NCBI GenBank assembly: GCA_002059205.1
Contig: MVCQ01000099.1
Span: forward strand, 1 to 6,019
Direction: 5' to 3'
Source of the DNA: Candidatus Latescibacteria bacterium 4484_107
GTDB taxonomy: Bacteria; Latescibacterota; 4484-107
DNA: 6,019 nucleotides
The first letter of the stretch is position 1, and each line of letters starts with the position of its first letter. Made by a program: the position numbers and the translations under genes. The notes beneath the pieces were generated by a model that was given only the letters and a program-made list of their open reading frames with translations, was not told the origin of the DNA and did no database searches. Positions 1 to 5,825 of this stretch are shown here, in pieces.

Positions 1-22
1 TATAGACCCTCCGCGCCTCCCT

Positions 23-73
23 CCCGTGTCCGCTGCGCTGGCCTGACCGCAAGAGCGCACCGGACAAAACGGG
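23..73. other. Strong imperfect hairpin near the left edge
   Basis: CCCG (23-26), TGTCCG (27-32) and TGCGCT (34-39) pair with AGCGCA (54-59), CGGACA (61-66) and CGGG (70-73). This gives about 16 base pairs, interrupted by one C/C mismatch and an AAA bulge, around a 14-nt loop. No coding function is apparent. Frame 2 meets TGA at 44-46 and frame 3 meets TAG at 3-5, so either could be the end of an upstream gene, but neither tail is recognisable. The hairpin may belong to the 3' part of a structured RNA that ends at the terminator at 218-252, or it may be an intergenic repeat. Confidence 0.5.
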
Positions 74-96
74 GCAAGGCAGAAGAGACGGATACG

Positions 97-190
97 GATA
101 ACCACGGATTGAAAGCCGTCGCGGATCAGGCGCAGGACTTGGGTGTGCAGGAGGAGGATATCCGCGCGGGTCTTAAAATCCGTGGTTATC
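97..190. repeat. 94-bp nested inverted repeat (MITE-like or RNA hairpin)
   Basis: A perfect 14-bp inverted repeat, GATAACCACGGATT (97-110) and AATCCGTGGTTATC (177-190), encloses a second perfect 7-bp pair, CGCGGAT (120-126) and ATCCGCG (160-166). Short AAG/CTT and CC/GG pairings fill the gap, and a weaker inner stem (GCGCA with TGTGC) follows. The whole segment can fold into one long imperfect hairpin. The ends resemble 'ccacggatt'-type dispersed intergenic repeats that I recall from other bacterial genomes, but copy number here is unknown. The alternative is a domain of a structured RNA ending at the terminator just downstream. Confidence 0.6.
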
Positions 191-217
191 AAGAGCAGGC
201 GATGCGTCCCCCATTAA

Positions 218-252
218 AAGCCCTCAGATTAACTCTGAGGGCTTGTTTTTTT
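218..252 (+). terminator. Rho-independent terminator upstream of mfd
   Basis: A perfect 11-bp stem, AAGCCCTCAGA (218-228) with TCTGAGGGCTT (234-244), closes a 5-nt loop (TTAAC) and is followed by G and seven T (246-252). This is a textbook intrinsic terminator for a + strand transcript arriving from the left. It insulates mfd from whatever lies upstream and shows that a transcript, coding or not, ends here. Confidence 0.92.
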
Positions 253-288
253 CCATGGGATAGAGCCGCCGCCCTCTTCGGATTTTGG

Positions 289-317
289 TTGACATTGCCC
301 GCAACTTTCAGTACTTT
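289..317 (+). promoter_or_regulatory. Probable sigma70-type promoter of mfd
   Basis: A perfect -35 box TTGACA (289-294) is followed after 17 nt by TACTTT (312-317). The -10 box keeps the most conserved positions (T1, A2, T6) but is otherwise weak. Placement fits: just after the terminator and about 70 nt before the mfd ATG, giving a start near 324 and a leader of roughly 65 nt. Confidence 0.55.
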
Positions 318-351
318 TCACCATACTTCTCGCCACAGCGCACTCCAAGAC

Positions 352-379
352 CACTCACTACTCACCCCTCACGAATCAC
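352..379. repeat. Degenerate tandem heptamer array in the mfd leader
   Basis: Four consecutive heptamers, CACTCAC, TACTCAC, CCCTCAC and GAATCAC, share the invariant ending TCAC. On the minus strand the unit approximates GTGAGTA. The array fills the space where a ribosome binding site would be expected and ends 11 nt before the mfd ATG, which helps explain why no purine-rich Shine-Dalgarno sequence is seen there. It resembles the short tandemly repeated heptamers described in several bacterial groups. Confidence 0.55.
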
Positions 380-390
380 CAACCCAAGTC

Positions 391-3300
391 ATGATCGAAA
401 AACTTTGCAGCCACATCACCGAGTCGGCAAGCTTCCAGGAAAGCCGACGCAAACTCCGCGAAGGCGCGCGCACCCTGAAGCTGCACGGTCTGGCCGGGGC
501 ATTGAAAGCCTTCTGGATCGCGACGACCTATCGGGAGATCGGTTTCCCGAGATTGGTTGCGACGGCGGACAACGAGTCCGCGGAGCAACTCCGGGACGAT
601 CTGTCCACCATCATGGGACCGGAGCGCGTGCGCTATTTTCCCGAATGGGAGATTTTGCCGTACGAGGAGCGATCTCCCTCCTCCGATGTGATCGGACTTC
701 GGATCGAGGCACTGGAGGGGCTGCTGTTCGACGAACCGGGCGTTGTGGTCACCACCGCGCGCGCGCTGTTGGATTTCACGATTCCGCCCGACGTTTTGTT
801 GGAGGCCACGGCGGAGATCAAGGTCGGGGACGCGCTGGATCGCGATGGCCTGTTGGAGCGGCTGATCGCGTCCGGGTATGAGCGCATGCCGATGGTGGAG
901 GAGATGGGACAGCTCAGCGTCCGGGGCGGTATCCTGGACGTCTTTCCCCCCACTACGGAGCATCCATGCCGGATCGAGTTTTTCGGAGATGAGGTGGAGT
1001 CCATCCGGCGATTCGACCTATCTTCCCAGCGTTCGTTGGAGCAACTCCATGAAGTGCGCATTCCGCCCTGTCGGGAGGTGATCCTGAACGCATGCACGAG
1101 GACGAACGTTACGAAGCGAGCGGGAGAACTCGAACTTCCAGCGGAGATCCGGGAGAACGCGCAGGATCAGATTTTCGAAGGGATGGAGCAAACCATCGCT
1201 CTGCTCTATGCGGAGCGGGCTGCGTTGCTGGACTATCTCGGACCGGAGGAGGGCATCTTCCTGAACGATCCGGAGGCCATCGAGGGGGAGGCCGAAAAAG
1301 CGGAGAAAGAGGTCCGAAAATTGTATGAGGAGCATAAGCACCTGAAAAAATTCCTCCTTCCGCCGGAGGACGTGCGATGGGCGTTCGATGCGATCCGGGA
1401 GAAGATGGCCCGGTTCCGCATCGCCGAGCACGTGATGCTGCGCCTTTCCGAATCCGAATCCTCTCACCGCGGAGCACGCGGAGCGCGCGGAGAAATTTTC
1501 AAAGAGGGCGCGCCCGAGCTTTTGCCTTTCTCCGGGCCCTCTGCGGTCTCTGCGGTAGAAGATCACCTAATCGATTTCGGTGCGGTGTCGCAGCCGCAAT
1601 ACGAGGGCGATCTGAAGCGGCTGCGGGAGGACATTGCCGAGCGGCTGAAGGGGCACTTCGAGGTCACGATTTGCTGCGACAATCAGGGACAGGCCGATCG
1701 TTTGGCCGAGCTTTTGGAGGAGCAGACCGGCCGGATTCGCATCGAGGTGGGCGGATTCCACGAAGGCTTCGTTTTTCCCGAAGCAAAGGTTTTTCTCCTG
1801 AACGATCACGAGGTCTTCAGCCGGTATCGTCGTCGCAGACGCACCCGAAAATTTCGGAAAGGCGTCGCACTCCCCGGTATAACGGCGTTGGCACGCGGGG
1901 ATTTCATCGTGCACGTGGATCACGGCATCGGCCGGTATCGGGGCATCGAGACCCTGGAAATCGACGGGATCAAGCGGGATTGTCTGCTGTTGCACTATCG
2001 GGAGAACGACAAGCTCTATGTGCCTGTGGGCCAGCTGGATCGGGTGCGGAAATACACCGGAGACGAGGGCGTGGCTCCGATGCTCAGCAAGCTTGGAGGC
2101 GCGGGCTGGGAGCGTATCAAAGCCCGGGCCAAAAAAGCGGCGGTGCAAATCGCAAAGGATCTGCTGGAATTGTATGCGGAGCGTCAGGCGCGCCCCGGGT
2201 ATGCGTTTCCGCCCGACGGGCCGAGGCAGACGGAAATGGAGGCCGCTTTCATCTATGAGGAGACCCCGGATCAGTTGACCGCCACGCGGGACGTAAAAAA
2301 AGATTTGGAGCGGCCCGTTCCGATGGATCGGCTGATTTGCGGCGACGTGGGATACGGCAAGACGGAAGTGGCCATCCGCGCGGCCTTCAAGGTGGTTTCG
2401 GACGGCAAACAGGTGGCCGTGCTGGTGCCCACGACCATTTTGGCCCAACAGCACTATATTACGTTCACTGAACGCCTGGCGGATTTTCCGGTGGAGGTGG
2501 ATGTGCTGAGCCGTTTCCGCACGCCCAAGGAACAGCGCGATATCCTGGAGCGGCTCAAACGGGGAAAGATCGACATTGTGATCGGCACGCACCGTCTCAT
2601 CTCGAAGGATGTGGAATTCAAGGAGTTGGGACTGGTCGTCGTGGACGAGGAGCAACGCTTCGGCGTGAAGCACAAGGAACGGCTGAAGCGCTTCCGGCGG
2701 ATGGTGGACGTGCTGACGATGACCGCCACGCCCATTCCGAGAACGCTGCACATGTCGCTTTCGGGCGCGCGGGATATGTCCGTCATCACCACGCCGCCGC
2801 ACGGTCGCCAGCCCATACACACCGAGATTCTCCTCTTCGACGAGGACAAGATCGCCGAGGCTATCCTGCGGGAAGTGGATCGGGGCGGACAGGTGTATTT
2901 TGTGCACAATCGCGTGCAGTCCATCGACTCGATGGCGGCGTTTCTGGAAGAGTTGCTTCCTCAGGTCCGCTTCTCCGTGGCGCACGGACAGATGTCGGAG
3001 CGGGAGTTGGAGCGGGTGATGCTGCATTTTTTGGACAAGCGCATCGATTGCCTGATCTCGACCATGATCATCGAATCGGGCCTGGACATTCCGAATGTGA
3101 ACACTATGATCATCAATCGGGCGGACCGGTTCGGCCTGTCCCAATTGTATCAACTAAGAGGCCGCGTGGGACGCTCCAATCTGTCCGCCTTCGCCTATCT
3201 GATCATCCCGCCGTGGCGATCCCTCAACCAGACGGCGCGAAAGCGGCTGCGCGCCATCGAGGAGTTCACCCATCTCGGGTCGGGATTCAAGGTGGCCATG

Positions 3301-3951
3301 CGGGATCTGGAGATTCGGGGCGCAGGCAATATCTTAGGTACGGAGCAGCACGGATTTGTCATGGCCGTCGGGTTCGATCTGTATTGCCGCCTTTTGGAGG
3401 AATCCGTGCGGGAGCTGAAGGGGGAAGCGCCTGAGGCGGAAGTTCCGGAGCCCAAGATTGATATTTCGGTCAGCGCCTTCATCCCCGGAGCATATATCTC
3501 CGAGGAGGCGCAGCGCGTATCCTTCTACCAGCGGCTGGCCGAGGCGAAAAAGCTCGTGGACGTATGGGAGATCGAGGCCGAGATGAAGGACCGTTATGGC
3601 GCGCCTCCCGATGAGGTCCGGTCGCTTTTGGAGGTGGCCTACGTCAAGCAGTCGGCCAGGGTATTGAGAGCGGCCACGGTGAAAATAGCGGGACCCGTCC
3701 TTTTAGTGGGCTTCCCGGAGGAACGGGAGCTTTCGAGAGCGGAGGTGGAAACGTGGGTATCCAGCGCCTCCGAGCCGCTTCGGTTCGCGTTCGACGGCGC
3801 GCCCTCCATAGAGGTCATGCTCGGGGCGGGCGATGATCTTGGCCGGTTGGAGCAAGCGCGGGGAGTGCTGCAGGAACTGACGGGCGAGGAACAAGCCAAA
3901 AGCCTTCCGCGTGGCGATAAATCGCCACGCTACGTGAGCAAAGCCCAATAA
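391..3951 (+). CDS. mfd: Transcription-repair coupling factor Mfd
   Basis: Mfd is the ATP-driven DNA translocase that pushes stalled RNA polymerase off template lesions and recruits UvrA for nucleotide excision repair. The 1186-residue protein shows the full family order. A UvrB-like N-terminal module includes LPYEERSP (from about residue 89), R104 in a position that appears to match the UvrA-contacting arginine of E. coli Mfd, and GGILDVFPP (179-187). A CarD-like RNA-polymerase-interacting domain spans about 495-565 (HGIGRY 511-516, then KLYVPVGQLD). The RecG-like motor carries Walker A GDVGYGKT (651-658), DEEQ (752-755), TATPIPRT (778-785) and QLRGRVGR (921-928). The C-terminal TRCF domain starts near 1023. 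The ATG at 391 was chosen because typical Mfd sequence begins there; the frame stays open further left but crosses a terminator and repeats. No Shine-Dalgarno is visible. Oddities: residues 359-389 come from an inverted-repeat element, and the last 13 residues come largely from hairpin repeats. Without the insert the protein is about 1155 residues, close to E. coli Mfd (1148). Confidence 0.97.
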   Translation: MIEKLCSHITESASFQESRRKLREGARTLKLHGLAGALKAFWIATTYREIGFPRLVATADNESAEQLRDDLSTIMGPERVRYFPEWEILPYEERSPSSDVIGLRIEALEGLLFDEPGVVVTTARALLDFTIPPDVLLEATAEIKVGDALDRDGLLERLIASGYERMPMVEEMGQLSVRGGILDVFPPTTEHPCRIEFFGDEVESIRRFDLSSQRSLEQLHEVRIPPCREVILNACTRTNVTKRAGELELPAEIRENAQDQIFEGMEQTIALLYAERAALLDYLGPEEGIFLNDPEAIEGEAEKAEKEVRKLYEEHKHLKKFLLPPEDVRWAFDAIREKMARFRIAEHVMLRLSESESSHRGARGARGEIFKEGAPELLPFSGPSAVSAVEDHLIDFGAVSQPQYEGDLKRLREDIAERLKGHFEVTICCDNQGQADRLAELLEEQTGRIRIEVGGFHEGFVFPEAKVFLLNDHEVFSRYRRRRRTRKFRKGVALPGITALARGDFIVHVDHGIGRYRGIETLEIDGIKRDCLLLHYRENDKLYVPVGQLDRVRKYTGDEGVAPMLSKLGGAGWERIKARAKKAAVQIAKDLLELYAERQARPGYAFPPDGPRQTEMEAAFIYEETPDQLTATRDVKKDLERPVPMDRLICGDVGYGKTEVAIRAAFKVVSDGKQVAVLVPTTILAQQHYITFTERLADFPVEVDVLSRFRTPKEQRDILERLKRGKIDIVIGTHRLISKDVEFKELGLVVVDEEQRFGVKHKERLKRFRRMVDVLTMTATPIPRTLHMSLSGARDMSVITTPPHGRQPIHTEILLFDEDKIAEAILREVDRGGQVYFVHNRVQSIDSMAAFLEELLPQVRFSVAHGQMSERELERVMLHFLDKRIDCLISTMIIESGLDIPNVNTMIINRADRFGLSQLYQLRGRVGRSNLSAFAYLIIPPWRSLNQTARKRLRAIEEFTHLGSGFKVAMRDLEIRGAGNILGTEQHGFVMAVGFDLYCRLLEESVRELKGEAPEAEVPEPKIDISVSAFIPGAYISEEAQRVSFYQRLAEAKKLVDVWEIEAEMKDRYGAPPDEVRSLLEVAYVKQSARVLRAATVKIAGPVLLVGFPEERELSRAEVETWVSSASEPLRFAFDGAPSIEVMLGAGDDLGRLEQARGVLQELTGEEQAKSLPRGDKSPRYVSKAQ
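1466..1556. repeat. 91-bp inverted-repeat element inserted in frame in mfd
   Basis: Two 30-nt arms, 1466-1495 (begins ACCGCGGAGC, ends GGAGAAA) and 1527-1556 (begins TTTCTCCGGG, ends CTCTGCGGT), are reverse complements at 24 of 30 positions and flank a 31-nt spacer. The spacer holds a perfect GGGCGCGCCC palindrome (1506-1515). Arms built of 'ACCGCnGAG...GCnGAG' units match a dispersed 'ccgcagagacgcagag'-type repeat that I recall from intergenic regions of many bacterial genomes. Here it is translated as about 31 residues (H359 to V389), rich in Gly, Ala, Arg and Pro, in the linker between the UvrB-like module and domain 3, where an insert is likely to be tolerated. Confidence 0.75.
3909..3930. 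repeat. Hairpin repeat 1, TAAA loop, inside the 3' end of mfd
   Basis: A perfect 9-bp stem, GCGTGGCGA (3909-3917) with TCGCCACGC (3922-3930), closes a TAAA loop and is followed by TACGT. It lies entirely within the last codons of mfd and encodes the basic tail around RGDKSPRY (from R1174). No T-tract follows, so it does not look like an intrinsic terminator. It is probably a REP-like palindromic repeat that entered the end of the gene. Confidence 0.7.
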
Positions 3952-3959
3952 ATTGGGCT
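3942..3959. repeat. Hairpin repeat 2, with the mfd stop codon in its loop
   Basis: A perfect 7-bp stem, AGCCCAA (3942-3948) with TTGGGCT (3953-3959), closes a TAAA loop (3949-3952). The mfd stop codon TAA (3949-3951) sits in that loop. The loop and the ATAAAT centre match hairpin repeat 1, which lies 11 nt upstream. There is no U-run, so a repeat or an mRNA 3'-end stabilising hairpin is more likely than an intrinsic terminator. Confidence 0.65.
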
Positions 3960-4003
3960 AATGACACCTCGCATGGCGACTACATGACTTGGAAAAATCC
4001 CAG

Positions 4004-4053
4004 CCCTGTTCACAGGGGTTCCCAAACGTAGCGCAAGGAATTTATTCCCGCGC
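4004..4053. repeat. Further palindromes in the mfd-isomerase gap, including hairpin repeat 3
   Basis: CCCTGT (4004-4009) pairs with ACAGGG (4012-4017). Further on, GGAA (4037-4040) pairs with TTCC (4045-4048) around a TTTA loop, flanked by GCGC (4031-4034) and GCGC (4050-4053) across a small asymmetric bulge. ACGTAGCG (4026-4033) is the exact reverse complement of CGCTACGT (3928-3935) beside hairpin repeat 1, so repeat 3 looks like a diverged, inverted copy of repeat 1. With repeat 2 between them, this forms a BIME-like cluster. Confidence 0.5.
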
Positions 4054-4090
4054 GGAAAAGCTCATCTCACCACACACCAAAGAGGATACG

Positions 4091-4981
4091 ATGACTCCCA
4101 CCTTATTTTCAGTAAGCTACGCAGGACTTTGGGGTCAACATCAGCTTGACCCCGAAGCGTTCATCGAGAAGACCGCCGCGCTTGGTTATTCCGCCGTGGA
4201 ACTGATGGGCAAGCGGCCCCATCTATCCCTACTCGATACGGATGAGGCGGCGTTAGATAAGATCAAAACGTGCGCGTCCGCACATCAGGTCGAGATCGCG
4301 ACCATCGCGGGATACACCAACTTTACCGGAGGAAAGAGCGCGTCCGAAGTGCCCTTTGTGGAGATGCAGATCGCGTACGTGCGGTCCATGGCCCGGATGG
4401 CGAAACAGCTTGGCGCGAAGATCGTCCGGGTGTTCACCGGCTATGCCACCGATCCGGAGGCGTATCACGAAGACTGGGAGCAATGCGTCAAAGCGATTCG
4501 GGAATGCGCCGCGCTTGCGGAGGACTATGGCGTGATCCTCGGGGTGCAAAACCACCACGACACCGCCATCTCGTGCGATGCGTACGTGGAATTTCTCAAC
4601 GACGTGGATCATCCGAACTGCCGCGCGATGTTCGATCCCTGGGTGCCTGCTCTGCACGGAGAAGACCTGTACACGTGCGCAAAACTTCTGGCGCCCCGTA
4701 TGGTTCAGACCACCCTCGCGGACTACATACGCCTGAAGCGCTTTGCGTACGTGCCGGGGCTTGTGAACTATCGCTCCCTGCCCGAAATGGTCCGGGCCGT
4801 GCCCGTGGGCGAAGGCTTCCTCGATCTGGAAAGCTTTTTCAAAGGCCTCAAAGAAGGCGGATTCGACGGATACGTGGCGTACGAAATGTGTTCCCCTCTC
4901 CGCGGCGGCGGTGACGAGGCCAATCTGGACAAAACCGCGGAAGTGAGTTTGGAGAAGATTTGTGAGTTGATCGGGCAATAA
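4091..4981 (+). CDS. Sugar phosphate isomerase/epimerase-like protein (xylose isomerase-like TIM barrel)
   Basis: This 296-residue protein has the look and length of the AP-endonuclease-2/xylose-isomerase-like TIM-barrel superfamily. Members interconvert sugars, sugar phosphates or related hydroxy-carbonyl compounds, usually with a divalent metal. Visible landmarks are the early strand end SAVELMG (E37), GVQNHHD (151-157), MFDPW with D182, and the last-strand glutamate in VAYEMCSP (E265). The acidic and histidine residues at strand ends are the probable metal ligands. At 153 a glutamine stands where many relatives have glutamate, though I believe a QNHHD form recurs in one subgroup. There is no signal peptide, so it is probably cytoplasmic. 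The ATG at 4091 is preceded by AGAGGA (4081-4086), a slightly close Shine-Dalgarno; the frame extends upstream to 3989 with unconserved-looking sequence. The substrate cannot be deduced, and no neighbour is a sugar gene. Confidence 0.85.
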   Translation: MTPTLFSVSYAGLWGQHQLDPEAFIEKTAALGYSAVELMGKRPHLSLLDTDEAALDKIKTCASAHQVEIATIAGYTNFTGGKSASEVPFVEMQIAYVRSMARMAKQLGAKIVRVFTGYATDPEAYHEDWEQCVKAIRECAALAEDYGVILGVQNHHDTAISCDAYVEFLNDVDHPNCRAMFDPWVPALHGEDLYTCAKLLAPRMVQTTLADYIRLKRFAYVPGLVNYRSLPEMVRAVPVGEGFLDLESFFKGLKEGGFDGYVAYEMCSPLRGGGDEANLDKTAEVSLEKICELIGQ

Positions 4982-5116
4982 ACAAGAGCACTCCCCAAAC
5001 CTTTGCTGTTCCACGTTGTTCCGTTCACGGTTCGGGGTCGAACTTCCGGCCTCTCCGATGGGTTCGGCACAAAAGTATGAGGCCATGCGGGCGATGGTCC
5101 CGGTCATCAAAAAAAC
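4982..5116. other. Non-coding gap after the isomerase gene, weak hairpins only
   Basis: Small stems are visible: CCGT/ACGG (5021-5030) and GTTCG/CGAAC around a GGGT loop (5030-5043). Neither is followed by a T-run, so no convincing intrinsic terminator is seen for the isomerase gene. A 20-codon reading frame (ATG 5058, TGA 5118-5120) has no clear Shine-Dalgarno and runs into the mvhD promoter. I do not call it a gene. Confidence 0.4.
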
Positions 5117-5145
5117 TTGACTTTAACGGTCGGAAGTGTTATCTT
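5117..5145 (+). promoter_or_regulatory. Probable sigma70-type promoter of mvhD
   Basis: TTGACT (5117-5122, 5 of 6 to consensus) is separated by exactly 17 nt from TATCTT (5140-5145, 4 of 6, with T1, A2 and T6 kept). An A-run (5109-5115) lies just upstream and may act as an UP-like element. Transcription would start near 5152 and give a leader of about 70 nt before the ATG at 5225, suggesting that mvhD is transcribed separately from the isomerase gene. Confidence 0.65.
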
Positions 5146-5164
5146 AATCGACATTGAAAATACG

Positions 5165-5181
5165 AAGTACAACAAGTACTT
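5165..5181. promoter_or_regulatory. Dyad in the mvhD leader, possible operator or hairpin
   Basis: AAGTAC (5165-5170) and GTACTT (5176-5181) form a perfect 6-bp inverted repeat around AACAA. AAGTAC also recurs directly at 5174-5179. It starts about 20 bp downstream of the -10 box, where a repressor site or a 5'UTR hairpin would be well placed. No regulator is recognisable from the sequence. Confidence 0.35.
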
Positions 5182-5224
5182 TTCCTTACCAGAGGATCAC
5201 AATTACAGAAGACAGGACGGACTC

Positions 5225-5644
5225 ATGAGCGATTCGGCCTATCGTCCGAATATCATAGTATTTTGCTGCGCGCATTCGGGATACGAGGCGGCGGATCGGG
5301 CCGGAAGGATGCGGCTTTTGTATCCGGAGGGCGTGCGGATTGTGCGGGTTCCGTGTTCGGGGAAGGTGGATGCGCTGTATTTGTTGCAGGCGTTCGAGCA
5401 GGGGGCCGACGGGGTGTTGGTGCTGGGATGTCACGAGGACAATTGCCGGTTTTTGACCGGGAACAAGCGCGCTAAGAAGCGGGTGGACTATGTGCGGGGC
5501 TTGTTACAGGAGATCGGACTGGAGCCGGAGCGCCTTCGGATGGGGCATCTGTCGTCCGTGCAAGGGCCGAAGTTTGTGGAGTACGTGCGGGAGATGGTCG
5601 AAACGGTGAAGGCCCTGGGGCCGGTAAAGGGCAATAAGCAATGA
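5225..5644 (+). CDS. mvhD: Hydrogenase iron-sulfur subunit, MvhD/FlpD family
   Basis: MvhD-family proteins are small [2Fe-2S] electron carriers that connect a hydrogenase, formate dehydrogenase or other oxidoreductase to heterodisulfide-reductase (Hdr) complexes, often in flavin-based electron bifurcation. The 139-residue product has the usual family length and pattern: IIVFCCAHSGYEAADRAG (C14, C15), RIVRVPCSGKVD (C44), the highly typical GADGVLVLGCHEDNC (C69, C74), FLTGN, and EIGLEPERLRMGHLSS. Many relatives have a further cysteine where S18 stands (FCCNWCSY type); five cysteines remain, enough for one cluster. It is cytoplasmic, with no membrane segment. AGGA (5214-5217) lies 7 nt before the ATG at 5225. 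An in-frame TTG at 5117 is unlikely because it falls in the promoter. No Hdr or hydrogenase gene is in view, and the downstream neighbour is folD. The tail GNKQ is encoded by a tandem heptamer repeat. Confidence 0.9.
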   Translation: MSDSAYRPNIIVFCCAHSGYEAADRAGRMRLLYPEGVRIVRVPCSGKVDALYLLQAFEQGADGVLVLGCHEDNCRFLTGNKRAKKRVDYVRGLLQEIGLEPERLRMGHLSSVQGPKFVEYVREMVETVKALGPVKGNKQ

Positions 5645-5658
5645 ACAATGAGCAAGGC
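5631..5658. repeat. Tandem heptamer array spanning the mvhD stop codon
   Basis: GCAATAA, GCAATGA, ACAATGA and GCAAGGC follow each other at exact 7-nt spacing. The mvhD stop TGA (5642-5644) ends the second unit, so the array supplies the last codons (GNKQ) and the start of the intergenic region. Read from another phase the unit is ATGAGCA, close to the minus-strand unit of the array at 352-379. Confidence 0.6.
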
Positions 5659-5684
5659 CCTTCCACCCTCCTCAAAAAGTAGTG

Positions 5685-5825
5685 CTCCGCCAAATAAGTT
5701 TTTCCGGAGTTCCCGCTTACGCTTTATTATAAACCCGTAAACGGGTGACTCCGGGCGATTGCAAGAGTCGGATACCCCCTCAAGATAAACCTGGGGAAGC
5801 AGTAGGATGAGTGGGAGTAGGCTTC
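5685..5825 (+). promoter_or_regulatory. Structured region upstream of folD with competing stems (leader RNA or palindromic repeat)
   Basis: CCGGAGT, CCCG and TTACG (within 5704-5721) pair with CGTAA, CGGG and ACTCCGG (within 5736-5754), forming a long imperfect hairpin. CGGAG (5705-5709) could instead pair with CTCCG (5685-5689). GGGT plus GACTC (5743-5751) could pair with GAGTC (5765-5769) and ACCC (5774-5777), which excludes the long hairpin. GAAGC (5796-5800) pairs with GCTTC (5821-5825) around a purine-rich loop. CCCG-TAAA-CGGG (5734-5745) repeats the TAAA-loop theme seen after mfd. Mutually exclusive pairings suit a regulatory leader, but I could not match a known riboswitch: the conserved ZTP (pfl) segment CCGCCTGGGC is absent. 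A dispersed repeat is equally possible. Confidence 0.4.

Noticed and set aside
109..390. In-frame N-terminal extension of Mfd starting at TTG 109
   Set aside because: The frame is open, but it passes through the terminator, promoter and heptamer array, and its translation does not resemble Mfd. Family-like sequence begins at the ATG at 391.
1567..3153. Long minus-strand open frame (528 codons) opposite mfd
   Set aside because: It mirrors the codon pattern of the strongly conserved Mfd motor region, and the translation is His- and Arg-rich with no recognisable domain. It is a shadow.
5030..5043. Intrinsic terminator after the isomerase gene
   Set aside because: The stem is only 5 bp and no T-run follows.
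4253..5110. Minus-strand 285-codon frame opposite the isomerase gene
   Set aside because: It covers the real TIM-barrel gene, and its translation has no family features.
5058..5120. Short + strand frame of 20 codons, beginning MGSAQKYEAM
   Set aside because: There is no clear Shine-Dalgarno, it overlaps the mvhD -35 box, and the product is not recognisable. It could be a gene remnant but cannot be supported.
5793..5803. SRP RNA-like GGGGAAGCAG
   Set aside because: The SRP signature GGTCAGG with the GGAAGGAAGCAG apical loop is not present.
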